Notes: generated by a model not told the origin, from the letters alone. DNA of 64,000 nucleotides from Bacteroidota bacterium (GCA_026709335.1 JAPOTE010000087.1:1-64000); one strand, 5' to 3'. Counted from the first letter of the stretch, positions 47,420 to 57,611 are shown. Program-made: numbers and translations.

Positions 47420-49066
47420 ATGATTAGACAGGTGGTTATGCTGACTCTCTTTGGAGTTTTTGGCGCGTTCATAGCAGATGCGCAACAAGCCAGCAGATAT
47501 GAAGAACTTCCCTTAACGGATCCTGTGCCGTTGCGTTACGGGGATTCAGCTTTGGGTGATTTTGACCGGGACGGCGATCAGGACCTGATTATGATTGGGT
47601 ATGCGGAGGAGGATCCCACCCCCATTCTTGGACGAGACGCCGGCCCAATCGCTGGATATTACAGGAATGACGGAATCACGCAGATTGAAATCGTTAACTC
47701 GTTGGGTGAATCTGAATTAGTAGATGCACTTGCCTTCACTGAATCGAGGAGAGGGCAATCTTTAATTGGTCTTTGGCAAGGTGCAGTGGCGGCGACTGAT
47801 TTTAATCAGGATGGTAGAATGGATATAGGAACACTTGGTCTTGATGCAAGAGGTGATGCAAAGTTCTATGTGTATCGTCATGGGACAGGAGCTTCTATGT
47901 TTTCTCTCGCCTATTCACTTGATGGACTCTATGCCGGTGATTTGGGCTGGGGAGATTTGGACAACGATGGAGATGTTGATCTTGTCGCGTGTGGGCGTAA
48001 CGAGCGGGGAGAGCCCACAACTGTGCATTATGAAAATGTTGGCGCAGCGGGCAATCGTTTCCGAGTTTCAACGAATAACCTGATGGGTGTAGCGGAGTGT
48101 GACCTTGATATCGGAGACTATGATACAGATGGAGATCTGGATTTGGTGATTTCCGGGGTGACGGCCAAGGATGGGTTTATCACGTTGATTTATGATAATG
48201 TTGGAGGGGGGCGATTGACAAAGACCTCTCACAAGTTCAGATCATATGGCTGGCCATCCGTATCATGGGGCGATTTTGATGCTGATGGAGATTTAGACCT
48301 GGCATATACAGGGGCGAGAATTACGCCATCTTTACTTGAGGGGAGTGCTATCATCTATCGCAACGACTCAGGGATGTTGATTGAAGAAGATCTACTGGTA
48401 GGCGCCTTCACCAATGATCCAACGCCAGGTCGTTACAGCGGCAGCATCGAATGGGCAGATCAAAATAATTCAGGGTACCCAGATTTTGTCATTACAGGAC
48501 TGGAATCTCCGATTTCCTCAGAGAGTACTCAGATTTACGTGAGTGATGCCGGATCTCAATTCATGAAATCTTCTGTAGAAAGCTTTGATGGAGGTGGACA
48601 TGGCATTGCGACATGGTTTGACCATGACTTTGACTTGAGTTTGGACTTGTTTGTCATGGGAGATGCTCCCAGAGAAGGTGGGCTGGAAATATTTGTCATG
48701 CAGGGCACGCTTGTTTTTGGCCTGACGCCACCGAGTGCACCAGCAAATCTGACTGCGAATACAAGTGCTACTTCGGTGACTCTTTCATGGGGGGCTGCAA
48801 AGGATGCACATACACCGGATGCCGGATTAACCTATAATTTACGAGTGGGTAAGAGTCCTCAGGGGGTAGATGTGATTTCCCCTCTGGCAGATCCTTCTAC
48901 AGGGCGTCGATTCATCTCTGATCGGGGCAACGTAGATCATAACAGGTCATGGACGCTGAATGGCCTGTCGCCGGGCACCTATTACTGGAGCGTTCAGGCA
49001 TTAGATCAGGCTTTTTCTTCATCTAAATTTTCAGAGGAAGGCGTTTTTGAAATTACTAGAAATTAA
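47420..49066 (+). CDS. Secreted FG-GAP repeat protein lacking the sorting domain
   Basis: A 548-residue paralogue of the preceding gene, with a signal peptide (MLTLFGVFGAFIADAQ), the same calcium-loop repeats (DLDNDGDVDLVACG, DYDTDGDLDLVISG, DFDADGDLDLAYTG) and a C-terminal fibronectin-like domain (LTPPSAPANLTANTSATSVTLSW). It stops at FSEEGVFEITRN, where the neighbour continues into its sorting domain; the downstream 400 bases contain no YPNPF-coding remnant. It may be periplasmic or secreted by another route. The close spacing suggests an operon and a tandem duplication. Confidence 0.82.
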   Translation: MIRQVVMLTLFGVFGAFIADAQQASRYEELPLTDPVPLRYGDSALGDFDRDGDQDLIMIGYAEEDPTPILGRDAGPIAGYYRNDGITQIEIVNSLGESELVDALAFTESRRGQSLIGLWQGAVAATDFNQDGRMDIGTLGLDARGDAKFYVYRHGTGASMFSLAYSLDGLYAGDLGWGDLDNDGDVDLVACGRNERGEPTTVHYENVGAAGNRFRVSTNNLMGVAECDLDIGDYDTDGDLDLVISGVTAKDGFITLIYDNVGGGRLTKTSHKFRSYGWPSVSWGDFDADGDLDLAYTGARITPSLLEGSAIIYRNDSGMLIEEDLLVGAFTNDPTPGRYSGSIEWADQNNSGYPDFVITGLESPISSESTQIYVSDAGSQFMKSSVESFDGGGHGIATWFDHDFDLSLDLFVMGDAPREGGLEIFVMQGTLVFGLTPPSAPANLTANTSATSVTLSWGAAKDAHTPDAGLTYNLRVGKSPQGVDVISPLADPSTGRRFISDRGNVDHNRSWTLNGLSPGTYYWSVQALDQAFSSSKFSEEGVFEITRN

Positions 49067-49472
49067 GCAATCAGTCATTGGTGTCTCGCCACGGACTCAA
49101 TTCATAGGAGCTGATTGTTCGGGAATCTGCCTTCCTTGGTTAGCGGTCCGAGAATTCGCAAAATTCAATCCATAAAGCCAACATATTCGTCTGGTTTTTA
49201 AAGGGTTTGCAGTGAGTATTTTTGGTTGAATGGATCATTTTAGATGTAGTTTTTGTAGTCAATGGGTTAGGTCAACTCCAAACCATTCAAGTCTCAGAAC
49301 CTTGAGCGATCTTAATCGTTAGGTTTTCGAAGTGAGTATTGTTGTGAATCCTAGTGGGATCTTTTCCCAATCTTCACGACCGGAAAAACTGGGAAAACAT
49401 TTAAGTAGTCGAACAAGAAATTTCTCAGTCTACTAATTTTTCAAAATACACTTTATTTGGAGGTACATCAAG
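49067..49472 (+). other. Intergenic region without recognisable gene
   Basis: The 406 bases between the second FG-GAP gene and the ADP-ribosylglycohydrolase hold no ORF of note. I searched all frames for a displaced sorting domain and found none. An AT-rich run near 49425-49455 followed by ggagg probably contains the promoter and ribosome binding site of the next gene. Confidence 0.45.
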
Positions 49473-50258
49473 TTGTCATACGGAGCTATTATAGGGGACA
49501 TTGTGGGGTCAGTTTACGAGTGGGATCCCATCAAGACAAAAGAGTTTGAATTGTTCAAACCAAACTGCTTTTATACCGATGATACGGTATGTACGGCAGC
49601 GGTCGCGGATATACTCATGAGTAATCCGCCTTCAGTATCCGAGATGTTGCGTCAATGGTGTCGGAATCACTTGGAGCCGAACAAAGGCTATGGCGGTAAC
49701 TTTTTGACTTGGGTTATCACTGACGACGCAGGAGCTTATGATAGCTACGGGAACGGATCGGCAATGAGGGTATCACCTGCGGCTTTCCTTAATCGAAATC
49801 AGCCGATAGAAAAAGCACTCGAGGCTGCCGACCGGGTAACCTTAGTCACCCATAACCACCCAGAAGGAATCAAGGGAGCACGGGCGACCACGCTTGCAAT
49901 CTGGCTTGCTTTTCAGGAGTACGAACCGGATCAAATACGTAGCATTGTCACAAGCACATACGAATACGATCTCTCCAGAACCGTTGAAGAGATTCGCCCT
50001 GATTATGAATTTGATGTAACTTGTCAGGGAAGTGTTCCCGAGTCCATCATCTGCGCGCTTGAGTCAACAAGTTATGAAGATGCTATTCGGAACGCGGTTT
50101 CGCTTGGAGGAGATGCAGATACACAAGCCGCAATCGCCGGATCCATCGCAGAAGCCATGCACGGTGTCCCGAAAGATCTTGTGGAAAAGGCAAAGGAATA
50201 TCTTTCCCCGGATATTATTGCAGTGATGGACAGATTATACAGGAGGATGCATGGATGA
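49473..50258 (+). CDS. ADP-ribosylglycohydrolase (DraG-like), TTG start
   Basis: A 261-residue hydrolase that would remove ADP-ribose from proteins or small acceptors. The DraG-fold metal sites are visible: GAIIGDIVGS at the start, YTDDT (Thr35-Asp36-Asp37-Thr38) and GGDADTQAA near residue 213. GYGNGSAMR-like (SYGNGSAMRVSP) and THNHPEGIKGA are further family motifs. I accept the TTG at 49473 because a strong Shine-Dalgarno (ggagg, 49459-49463) lies 9 bases before it and the motif order leaves no room for a later start. The target is unknown; no ADP-ribosyltransferase is adjacent. Confidence 0.88.
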   Translation: MSYGAIIGDIVGSVYEWDPIKTKEFELFKPNCFYTDDTVCTAAVADILMSNPPSVSEMLRQWCRNHLEPNKGYGGNFLTWVITDDAGAYDSYGNGSAMRVSPAAFLNRNQPIEKALEAADRVTLVTHNHPEGIKGARATTLAIWLAFQEYEPDQIRSIVTSTYEYDLSRTVEEIRPDYEFDVTCQGSVPESIICALESTSYEDAIRNAVSLGGDADTQAAIAGSIAEAMHGVPKDLVEKAKEYLSPDIIAVMDRLYRRMHG

Positions 50259-50536
50259 AAAATATATTTCCACTCCCTGAAACGGCATAAAAGAAGTTGC
50301 AGGGGCGAGTAATGATGCATGCCCCCGAAGATCATTCTTCGCTTTCTCACTCGGTGTTACTGTGCCCAAATCTGTTTCAAAGCTCTCCGAATTGGAGATG
50401 CGATTTCCATTCGATCTGTCTCCGTGGGGAAAATAGTTCCACGTTGAGATTGGATTTTTCGAACATTTCTGCTTACCTGTCGTGAAGCAATTTTCATTCA
50501 CTCAAACCCACACTGTAGAATGAATTTGCACCGGAG

Positions 50537-51670
50537 TCACTTATTTTCAACAGGAGATTTGAAGTTATAGTCGACCTCTTCCGGCTCAGCAATCCAATCT
50601 GCAACAAACACATTTGTGTCCCGGCTGGGTGTTCGGGTAATATTTCGATTGGAGGCAAAGAGTAATCTATTTCCATCAAAGGAGAACATCGGGAACGCAT
50701 CAAATGTATTTGAGTGTGTCACTTTTGTAGTCACACCGGTAGAAATTTCCACCATATAAATCGAAAACGTGGGGCGTCCTCTACCAATACTCTCGTAATT
50801 AGAGGAATAGATCACATGTTCCCCATCAGGGTGAAAAAATGGCGCCCAGTTTGCACCTGGTGAATCCGTGACCTGTTGCATATTACCCCCATCGATGTCA
50901 GCGACAAAAACATTCAGATCTCCGGGTTCTATCAAGCCCTGACTCAATAGCGCCTGATAGTTTTGTGCATTTTCACCCTCCGGGCGGCTTGCGCGCCATA
51001 CGATTCTCTTGGAATCTCTGGAAAAGAATGCTCCACCATCATACCCAAGTGTAGAAGTCAGCTGTATGGTTTCTCCGGTAGCGATTTCGTAACGCCATAA
51101 ATCCAGATCTCCAGAGCGCGTAGATGTGAAAACAATAAAACGGCCGTCCGGAGATACAGTAGCCTCCGCATCGTAACCCGGACCACCGATGAGGAGCTCC
51201 GGGTTGCTGTAGTCAGATTCCGCTACATAAATATCGAAGGAATCATAGATTGCCCAAACATAACGTTCCCTTGATTCTGGTGGTGGGGGACATTCCGGAG
51301 AGGAAGCATGTGTAGATGCATAAAGAAGCCTCCCATCAGGCAAAAAATAGCCACAGGTTGTGCGGCCCTTTCCAGTTGATACAAGTGTATACTTACCTGG
51401 GATATCAGGATCCATCACATACTGTTGATCACATCCCTGATTGTTGATCTCCGCCCAATCACTCTGAAATATGATCTGTTGATCATCAAACGACCAGTAA
51501 GCCTCGGCATTGTTTCCTCCAAAAGTCAGCTGGCGAATGTTACGCAAGTGAACCTCACCCGCAAAACGGAGGGAATCGGTGGTAGGGTCGTAGTCAGTTC
51601 CGGTTTGATTCAAACCATCTGTTGTACCCGTAACAACCTGAAGCAATAATAGTATTTGTAACACGGTCAA
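50537..51670 (-). CDS. TolB-like WD40/PD40 beta-propeller protein
   Basis: A 377-residue protein, probably exported (short hydrophobic N-terminus MTVLQILLLLQVVTG). It has repeated PD40 blades with the xxSPDGRxIVFTSxRsGxxDLWRY pattern (VSPDGRFIVFTSTRSGDLDLWRY, FHPDGEHVIYSSN, FSFDGNRLLFASNR), as in TolB and related periplasmic propellers. It is not close enough to a Pal-binding TolB to call that. The segment CPPPPESRERYVW is an insertion between blades. It is separated from the downstream DUF4249 gene. Confidence 0.75.
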   Translation of the reverse strand: MTVLQILLLLQVVTGTTDGLNQTGTDYDPTTDSLRFAGEVHLRNIRQLTFGGNNAEAYWSFDDQQIIFQSDWAEINNQGCDQQYVMDPDIPGKYTLVSTGKGRTTCGYFLPDGRLLYASTHASSPECPPPPESRERYVWAIYDSFDIYVAESDYSNPELLIGGPGYDAEATVSPDGRFIVFTSTRSGDLDLWRYEIATGETIQLTSTLGYDGGAFFSRDSKRIVWRASRPEGENAQNYQALLSQGLIEPGDLNVFVADIDGGNMQQVTDSPGANWAPFFHPDGEHVIYSSNYESIGRGRPTFSIYMVEISTGVTTKVTHSNTFDAFPMFSFDGNRLLFASNRNITRTPSRDTNVFVADWIAEPEEVDYNFKSPVENK

Positions 51671-51976
51671 AAACTGTTTTGAAATTAGATAACCAAAGCG
51701 CAGTGCATGAATTTAGGCATTAACACACGGCATCTTACGCAACGCGGTTCCAGAGGATATATTGAACTGCTTCCTGTGTGAGCGAATAAGCTGTAACTGT
51801 ATATGTTGCTGCCAAGGGGCAATCAAGCGGCAAATCAATCATCTCCAAGGTTCTGAGAAATTAATTGCATGAGCCGTTTTTCCGCAAATCCTGAGAATCG
51901 CAATAGAGAAAATCACTTCTGAAAAATCAGAACGATTATTTCTCAAAAAGGTGTGAATTTTTTGGATGAACGGGGG
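51671..51976 (-). other. Intergenic region without recognisable gene
   Basis: The 306 bases between the DUF4249-type lipoprotein gene and the TolB-like gene contain no convincing ORF, repeat or terminator. The start of the TolB-like gene lies to its left, so this is its promoter side. Confidence 0.4.
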
Positions 51977-52918
51977 TTAGTGCCGTGCTACTTCATATGT
52001 CCCTGGTGGATCCTTCCATATATCTTCCGGTGCTACATCTCCTAAGGGCAAATATCCGAGTTCTAGGGCATGAGATTCGGATAAGATCCATTCTGCAGAA
52101 AACCTTCCAACTGAACCCAAGAGGCCAAACCCGTTAGTTACGTTGGAGAGGGTTCCTGGTTGGGCCAAAATTTCCCGATCAAATTCTCCTCCTGGCGGGA
52201 CAAAATTATCATCAAGAATTGTGATTCGAAGTGCGATTCCAGCAAGATGATAGAAAGTATTCAGATCTAACTTGCTTGAAAGAGAATCACGGTCCTGGAT
52301 TAAATCTTTATCCATTTCCCAGACATCCGCTGTGCCTTCAAGAGCACGGCTCAGAGGTGCATAACTCAATTTGTAATCTTTGAACGTAAAGTCAGCCAGG
52401 GAAAGAAATCTGTACCACTGTTCAATTTCGAATGGAGCGCTACTTACTCCATGCCACAGAATTCGTTGTCGGGCGAGCAGTCTCGTAGTTAAAACAAATT
52501 CAAAAGTAGGATCCAGAATCTCAATTCTTGGTTTATCGGGAACCACCGTTTCAGCATGTGTGGTCAGGTCGCCCCCGGTCGGAAGAATTTCGATTCGATA
52601 CGTATTAGATGGGCGAATGCGGAGCGGGGCAAAAAATATATGCCCAATTCGTCCATCTGCAAAGGTGTGTACTGAATCCCGCCACTCCAGGGTTTGTTGA
52701 GTTGATAATTCAATAGATCGCACATTCACCTCCAATTCTTGACCTTCCTCCGTCAAGGTTTCCCGAATAGGGATTACACGCACGAATTGTGAGTCTCGTG
52801 CCATATCAAGGGTGCCAAAAAGTGTGTATTGGCGAGAGCTTTCAATAATTGGCGATACAGAATCCTCACAGGCCGTCAGCACTCCCAAAAGTAGAATAGG
52901 GAAGATGAATTTCCACAT
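51977..52918 (-). CDS. DUF4249-type outer-membrane lipoprotein
   Basis: A 313-residue lipoprotein with signal peptide and lipobox (LLGVLTAC, Cys17). The beta-rich body and the C-terminal VTNGFGLLGSVGRFSAEWIL pattern resemble DUF4249, a family that is often encoded directly behind a TonB-dependent receptor of the carboxypeptidase-regulatory type. The gene overlaps the receptor stop by one base, which supports joint expression. It probably helps ligand capture at the outer membrane. The ligand is unknown. Confidence 0.75.
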   Translation of the reverse strand: MWKFIFPILLLGVLTACEDSVSPIIESSRQYTLFGTLDMARDSQFVRVIPIRETLTEEGQELEVNVRSIELSTQQTLEWRDSVHTFADGRIGHIFFAPLRIRPSNTYRIEILPTGGDLTTHAETVVPDKPRIEILDPTFEFVLTTRLLARQRILWHGVSSAPFEIEQWYRFLSLADFTFKDYKLSYAPLSRALEGTADVWEMDKDLIQDRDSLSSKLDLNTFYHLAGIALRITILDDNFVPPGGEFDREILAQPGTLSNVTNGFGLLGSVGRFSAEWILSESHALELGYLPLGDVAPEDIWKDPPGTYEVARH

Positions 52919-55179
52919 TAGAATTGGAGCTTTAGTCCCACAGCGGGGATTAATGGAAGTTGATCAAGTCTTTCCAGCGTGAATAGATCAATATAAAAGA
53001 GGTTTGTCCGGTCGTAGGCGTTGGTCGCACTGGCCAAGATTGAAACAGCAGTATTTTTTGAAATTTCGAACGTGTGCTCCAGGGAAATATCCAATCGGTG
53101 ATAGGAGGGAAGTCGCCCACCATAGGGATAGGTGTAGAGAACACGTGTATCTCCATGTTCTTCAAAAAGGTCGGTAGGACCACTGAGCAAAATGAATTCA
53201 TCAAACCCAAGAGCTTGGCTGAATGGGAGACCAGAACCGAATTGCCAACGAACACTCAACGTGAAATTCTTCCACTCCACACTACCCACTGTATTCAGTT
53301 GATGTTGTCGGTCATGAGGTGGAGAGAATTCATATTCACTGTCGCCAAACCAATACTCAATCTCGGTCTGTTGAGCTTGATAGCGCACCTTGGCATATCC
53401 GTAGTTCACAAATCCGTAAAACGGACCCTTGGAGATTTCAATGCGACTATCAAGTCCGATCACATTTCCATCCGCCGACTGTAAGCGTGTTGTAAATCGT
53501 GGGAAAGAGCTCCATTCGGCTATGGAAAGATTGCTCATGTTTTTGTAAAACCCTTCAACTGCCATTTGAAGCCAGGAAAATGGCCGAATCTGATATCCAG
53601 CGAGTCCATGGATTGCCCTTGGGACTTTCCCGAATGGAGCGGTTGTCCACGCTGTAAACACATCGCCAGCATCTCGCCGATCCGTGAGGCCAACGATCTC
53701 CTGATGATAAATTCCACCAGCTAAACTTACGCGATGAATGTCAATATCATAGGTGAGGCGGACGCGGGGCTCTATGAAAGTTCTACCCTTGCTCGGAAAG
53801 GAAGAAAAGCGAACGCCGGGTTGAAAACTGAGGCCTTCAACCCCTTTCAGGTCAAAAAGCAGATATCCGCCTGCCTCGCTGATAAATTCTGCGTCCTGTG
53901 TGACATTCTGAAAAACTCCACCAAGTTCGCTGTTCAGCTCGCTGAACCGGGCGTGAAGTCCCCATGAAATATCAACACGTGGGTTAAAGTGAGTTACATT
54001 CGCAGACACATTGATTTCACTGGAATTTGAGCTTCGCGAAGGATCTGCAGGTGTGCCAAATGTATTTTCGACAGAAGAATATGACAGAAGTAATTCGGCC
54101 TGAACAGGGATTCGTGTAGGTAACAGAATGTATCTCGCTCCAATGGCTTGACTCGTCCAATTCACTTCATTAAGCGTGGAATCGGCATCAGAACCTTCAA
54201 GAATGCCGATGATTCCGCTGTCATGGGATCGCAGTCCACTGATGGACGCTTGGCTGTTCTGAGACAAATCAGCATGGAGTTTCACGAACTGATCGTTAAA
54301 GTCATAGGGCAATGGGCGATCAAGAATTCTTTCAGCTCCTTGCTCAATCACCGAAAACCTCCCGGAGATGAGCCCCGAGACCTTATCGGAAACAAGAGGT
54401 CCTTCCAAGAGCGCCGTGCTGATGAATGGTGCAGCGGACACTTCTCCAGCTATGCGCCGCTTGTTTCCATTTCGTGTTGAAATGTCAATCACAGATGAGA
54501 GGCGCCCACCATACCTGGGCCCAAACCCTCCCGCATAGACATCCGTGACGTTCAGGATACTGGATGGGAATGCAGAATAAAATCCAATCAGGTGAAACGG
54601 TTGAAATATTGTCATGCCGTCCAGAATCACCTGATTTTGTGTCGGTTCTCCTCCGCGAATAAATAGTTGTCCCCCTTGATCGCCACTGGAAACAACACCC
54701 GGCAATGTTGAAAGGTAATTCGCGAGGTCACCAGAAACATCTGGGGCAGGAATCAGGGTAATATCGCGCGGAGTGATGGACTGAAGTCCACCGGTTAAGC
54801 CGGCTGCCCCGGCGCCCTCCCGTTCAGATTCGACAACCATTTCACCCAAGAGGTCATCCGCCGGTTGCAACTCAATATTATAGGTGATAATATCGTCAGG
54901 TACAACATCGAGTGTATCTCGGTGAGGTGAAAAACCAATAAACGAGGCAGCGAGATAATAACGTCCGGGTACGATTCCACTCAGAGCAAAAAACCCGTCT
55001 CGATCAGTTGATGAGCCAATGAACGCATCCCCGTCATTTGTCAGAATCACGTTGACTCCCTGCAAAGGTTGCCCGTCTGAAGCATCTCGAACAAAGCCCC
55101 GTAGAACCGCATTCTGTGCATTGACCTGGTGAACAGTAAAAAAAATGCTCAACAGAAACAGGCGCAATAGAATATGCAT
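52918..55179 (-). CDS. TonB-dependent receptor with carboxypeptidase-like N-terminal domain
   Basis: A 753-residue outer-membrane receptor. After the signal peptide (MHILLRLFLLSIFFTVHQVNAQ) comes a carboxypeptidase-regulatory-like (CarboxypepD_reg) domain (LRGFVRDASDGQPLQGVNVIL), then a plug domain (DVSGDLANYLSTLPGVVSSGDQGGQLFIRGG ... MTIFQPFHL) and a 22-strand barrel ending in IPAVGLKLQF with the usual C-terminal aromatic residue. Its substrate cannot be read from sequence. It is followed by a DUF4249-type lipoprotein in the same operon. Confidence 0.93.
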   Translation of the reverse strand: MHILLRLFLLSIFFTVHQVNAQNAVLRGFVRDASDGQPLQGVNVILTNDGDAFIGSSTDRDGFFALSGIVPGRYYLAASFIGFSPHRDTLDVVPDDIITYNIELQPADDLLGEMVVESEREGAGAAGLTGGLQSITPRDITLIPAPDVSGDLANYLSTLPGVVSSGDQGGQLFIRGGEPTQNQVILDGMTIFQPFHLIGFYSAFPSSILNVTDVYAGGFGPRYGGRLSSVIDISTRNGNKRRIAGEVSAAPFISTALLEGPLVSDKVSGLISGRFSVIEQGAERILDRPLPYDFNDQFVKLHADLSQNSQASISGLRSHDSGIIGILEGSDADSTLNEVNWTSQAIGARYILLPTRIPVQAELLLSYSSVENTFGTPADPSRSSNSSEINVSANVTHFNPRVDISWGLHARFSELNSELGGVFQNVTQDAEFISEAGGYLLFDLKGVEGLSFQPGVRFSSFPSKGRTFIEPRVRLTYDIDIHRVSLAGGIYHQEIVGLTDRRDAGDVFTAWTTAPFGKVPRAIHGLAGYQIRPFSWLQMAVEGFYKNMSNLSIAEWSSFPRFTTRLQSADGNVIGLDSRIEISKGPFYGFVNYGYAKVRYQAQQTEIEYWFGDSEYEFSPPHDRQHQLNTVGSVEWKNFTLSVRWQFGSGLPFSQALGFDEFILLSGPTDLFEEHGDTRVLYTYPYGGRLPSYHRLDISLEHTFEISKNTAVSILASATNAYDRTNLFYIDLFTLERLDQLPLIPAVGLKLQF

Positions 55180-55665
55180 ATCAGGTGTTTTTGAAAATCA
55201 AGGTGTGTTGGAGGCTTTAAGAGCGCAGTAGCAGTAGAACCCGGTAGAGATCGATCCGTTTGCACATGTTATAGCAATATTTGTTCTTGATCGTGGGTAT
55301 CATCACTCAGACATGTTTCACACTGCAATAATCGTTCCTTTCTGGGCTTAATTCCCACATCACGGTCTGTATAGATTCTTGCCGTTCCCCGTTTAAGAAT
55401 CTCGGAGTACATGAACCAAAATATAACCTATATAATCCACAGGGATTTGTAACCCCACACCGCATCAATTGATCACGGTAGATCTTGGCGAGTCAAGTGT
55501 ACGATAAACTTCCAGGCAAATCAGTATTTACTCTGTAAGTTCCCGAAAACGCCAACAAGAGAAGCGTGTTTCTCCGTAGCTGACTGGATTGGAGTAAATC
55601 AATCAACAACAGTGGATCGCTGCACAATCAAGCAGGTTTCGGATGTATCTTACCGGATATAGGGT
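55180..55665 (-). other. Intergenic region without recognisable gene
   Basis: The 486 bases upstream of the TonB receptor and downstream of ilvE contain no credible ORF, tRNA or repeat. This is where the receptor promoter should lie. A purine-rich and AT-rich stretch around 55420-55450 is all I can point to. Confidence 0.4.
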
Positions 55666-56577
55666 TTATTGGCCGACGTAGGTGAGCCACTTGAATGGAT
55701 CATTTCCCTCCTCAACAATATCAAGAAACATCTCCTGCAATTTTTTTGTGACAGGCCCACGTTTTCCATCCCCGACAACGTATTTGTCAACCGATCGGAT
55801 AGGGGTGATCTCGGCAGCAGTACCTGTAAAGAACAGTTCGTCTGCGAGATAGAGTGCTTCACGTGGCACACTTCCTTCCTGTACAGGGATATCAGCAATT
55901 TCGGCCAGTTTAATTACAGACGAGCGAGTAATTCCCGGTAGAATAGAGAAGCTCGTGGGAGCAGTATAAAGTGTGCCATCACGAACGATGAACAGATTCT
56001 CTCCGCTTCCTTCGGCAAGATAGCCGCTGGTGGTCAGCATGATTCCCTCAATGTATCCATTGAGAAGCGCCTCCATCTTGACCAGGCTGGCATTCAGGTA
56101 GTTGCCTCCGGCTTTTGCGAGTGCTGGCAGAGTATTCGGAGCAAATCGGTTCCAGGAGGATACTTGTACATCAACTCCCTGTTCAAATGAATCTTCTCCC
56201 AGATATGGCCCCCAAGGGAAAGCAGCAATGGCAGTTTCGACGGGGTTATCCAGTGGGTTCACTCCCATAGGTCCCTCTCCTCGAAATAATATGGGTCGAA
56301 TGTAGCTGGCCTTGAGTTTACTCCGGGAGATGATTTCAATTGACGCTTGTTCGATGATCTCTTGGTCGTAGGGGGATTGCATACGGTAAATTTTCGCAGA
56401 GTCCAACAAGCGCCGTATGTGTTCACCAAGACGATAGATCGCAACGCCTTTCTTTGTGTCATATGCACGAATGCCCTCAAAGACACTGCTACCGTAATGG
56501 ATCGCATGTGAGAGGACATGAACCTTGGCGTCCTCGTGAGGGACGAATTTGCCGTTAAACCAGATATCGTATTTCAT
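55666..56577 (-). CDS. ilvE: Branched-chain amino acid aminotransferase
   Basis: IlvE is the PLP enzyme for the last step of Leu, Ile and Val synthesis. I use the ATG at 56577 (MKYDIWFNGKFVPHEDAKVH); the frame is open to 56601 but the extra 8 residues look untranslated. The protein then has 303 residues. It shows FEGIRAYDTKKGVAIYRL, the catalytic Lys in ALAKAGGNYLNASL, LAEGSGENLFIV and FFTGTAAEITPI, which are class IV aminotransferase landmarks matching IlvE rather than D-amino acid or ADC lyase. Confidence 0.94.
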   Translation of the reverse strand: MKYDIWFNGKFVPHEDAKVHVLSHAIHYGSSVFEGIRAYDTKKGVAIYRLGEHIRRLLDSAKIYRMQSPYDQEIIEQASIEIISRSKLKASYIRPILFRGEGPMGVNPLDNPVETAIAAFPWGPYLGEDSFEQGVDVQVSSWNRFAPNTLPALAKAGGNYLNASLVKMEALLNGYIEGIMLTTSGYLAEGSGENLFIVRDGTLYTAPTSFSILPGITRSSVIKLAEIADIPVQEGSVPREALYLADELFFTGTAAEITPIRSVDKYVVGDGKRGPVTKKLQEMFLDIVEEGNDPFKWLTYVGQ

Positions 56578-56632
56578 AATTGGCAGGATTTGAAAGCGCA
56601 CTTACGTGTAAAAATATATACAGTTGCATCTA

Positions 56633-57352
56633 TCATTGGCGATGATTCAACTTTTTACGGAGGTGGCGTGTAATCAATGCAAAACGGAAGATGGTTCCAA
56701 GAATTTTGACGGATGCTTTGACGGTTCCTGTGGCGGTTCCTGTGATTTTGGAAACTCCCACGCGTTTTCTGTAGGAGGCCGGGATTTCTGTAATCCGTAA
56801 ACCTCCCAAGTGTGCCTTGATTTGCATTTCGATGGTCCAGCCGAAGGTTGCATCACGCATGTCGAGTTTCATTAGCGATGTATATCTGATAGCACGAAAT
56901 GGGCCCAGGTCAGTATATCGAACTCCCCATAGCCATCGCATCAGAAAACAGGCGAGTCGATTTCCCCAGCGCGCCTGTGGCAAAAGCGCACCTTGTTCAC
57001 TCATCCCTCTGGTGCGACTGCCAATCACAAAGTCATGTGTTTCTGACTGGATTGGGGCGATCAATGCTGACATCTCATTTGGATGATCTGAATAATCACC
57101 ATCAAGAAATACAATGATATCAGGATTACGGCTCGACGCGTAGGCAAGGCCACGCAAACATGCATATCCATAGCCGCGTCTAGATTCGTGCAGAACAGTT
57201 GCTCCTGCTTCAGAGGCATTTTTTTCTGTAGCATCTGTTGAGGCATTGTTAACGACAATCACTTCCGAGGCCAGGCCAGGAGGAATATCTCCAATGACCT
57301 TAGAAATAGCTGAGGCTTCGTTAAATGCAGGTATAATTACGAGCAAGCGCAT
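56633..57352 (-). CDS. Family 2 glycosyltransferase (DPM1/polyprenyl-phosphate type)
   Basis: A 239-residue enzyme that probably transfers a sugar to a lipid phosphate. It begins LVIIPAFNEASAISKVIGDIP, has NNASTDATEKNA and the metal-binding DGD in IIVFLDGDYSDHPNEM, then FVIGSRTRG and the YTDLGPFRAIRY segment typical of DPM1-like GT2 proteins. A short hydrophobic C-terminal stretch (SVKILGTIFRFALI) may sit on the membrane. It is close to but not coupled with ilvE (55 bases). Confidence 0.85.
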   Translation of the reverse strand: MRLLVIIPAFNEASAISKVIGDIPPGLASEVIVVNNASTDATEKNASEAGATVLHESRRGYGYACLRGLAYASSRNPDIIVFLDGDYSDHPNEMSALIAPIQSETHDFVIGSRTRGMSEQGALLPQARWGNRLACFLMRWLWGVRYTDLGPFRAIRYTSLMKLDMRDATFGWTIEMQIKAHLGGLRITEIPASYRKRVGVSKITGTATGTVKASVKILGTIFRFALITRHLRKKLNHRQ

Positions 57353-57611
57353 AGAGTCACGGGAAAAAAGGCGTGGTGGAGAGATAGGCTCGAAATTCTT
57401 TCAGTCTTCCCCGTAGATCCGGAGTGCAAAACGATCGGATGATTTACCATCCGGAAGAGTATGCAGATGACTACGGGGGCGCTTTTTTGCCGGATTAGAG
57501 AAAGGTATCTAGAATATTCGGGAGTGTGCAGAGGTAGAACTTCAAAGGGGTTAGGGAGTTTGGAACCGTTCGGCGTCCTATGTTTGTGAATGCTATTTTC
57601 AAAGTTACGAG

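Noticed and set aside
49473-50258. DarTG-like toxin-antitoxin pair
   Set aside because: The hydrolase is a DraG-type fold without a macro domain, and no DarT-like toxin is next to it.
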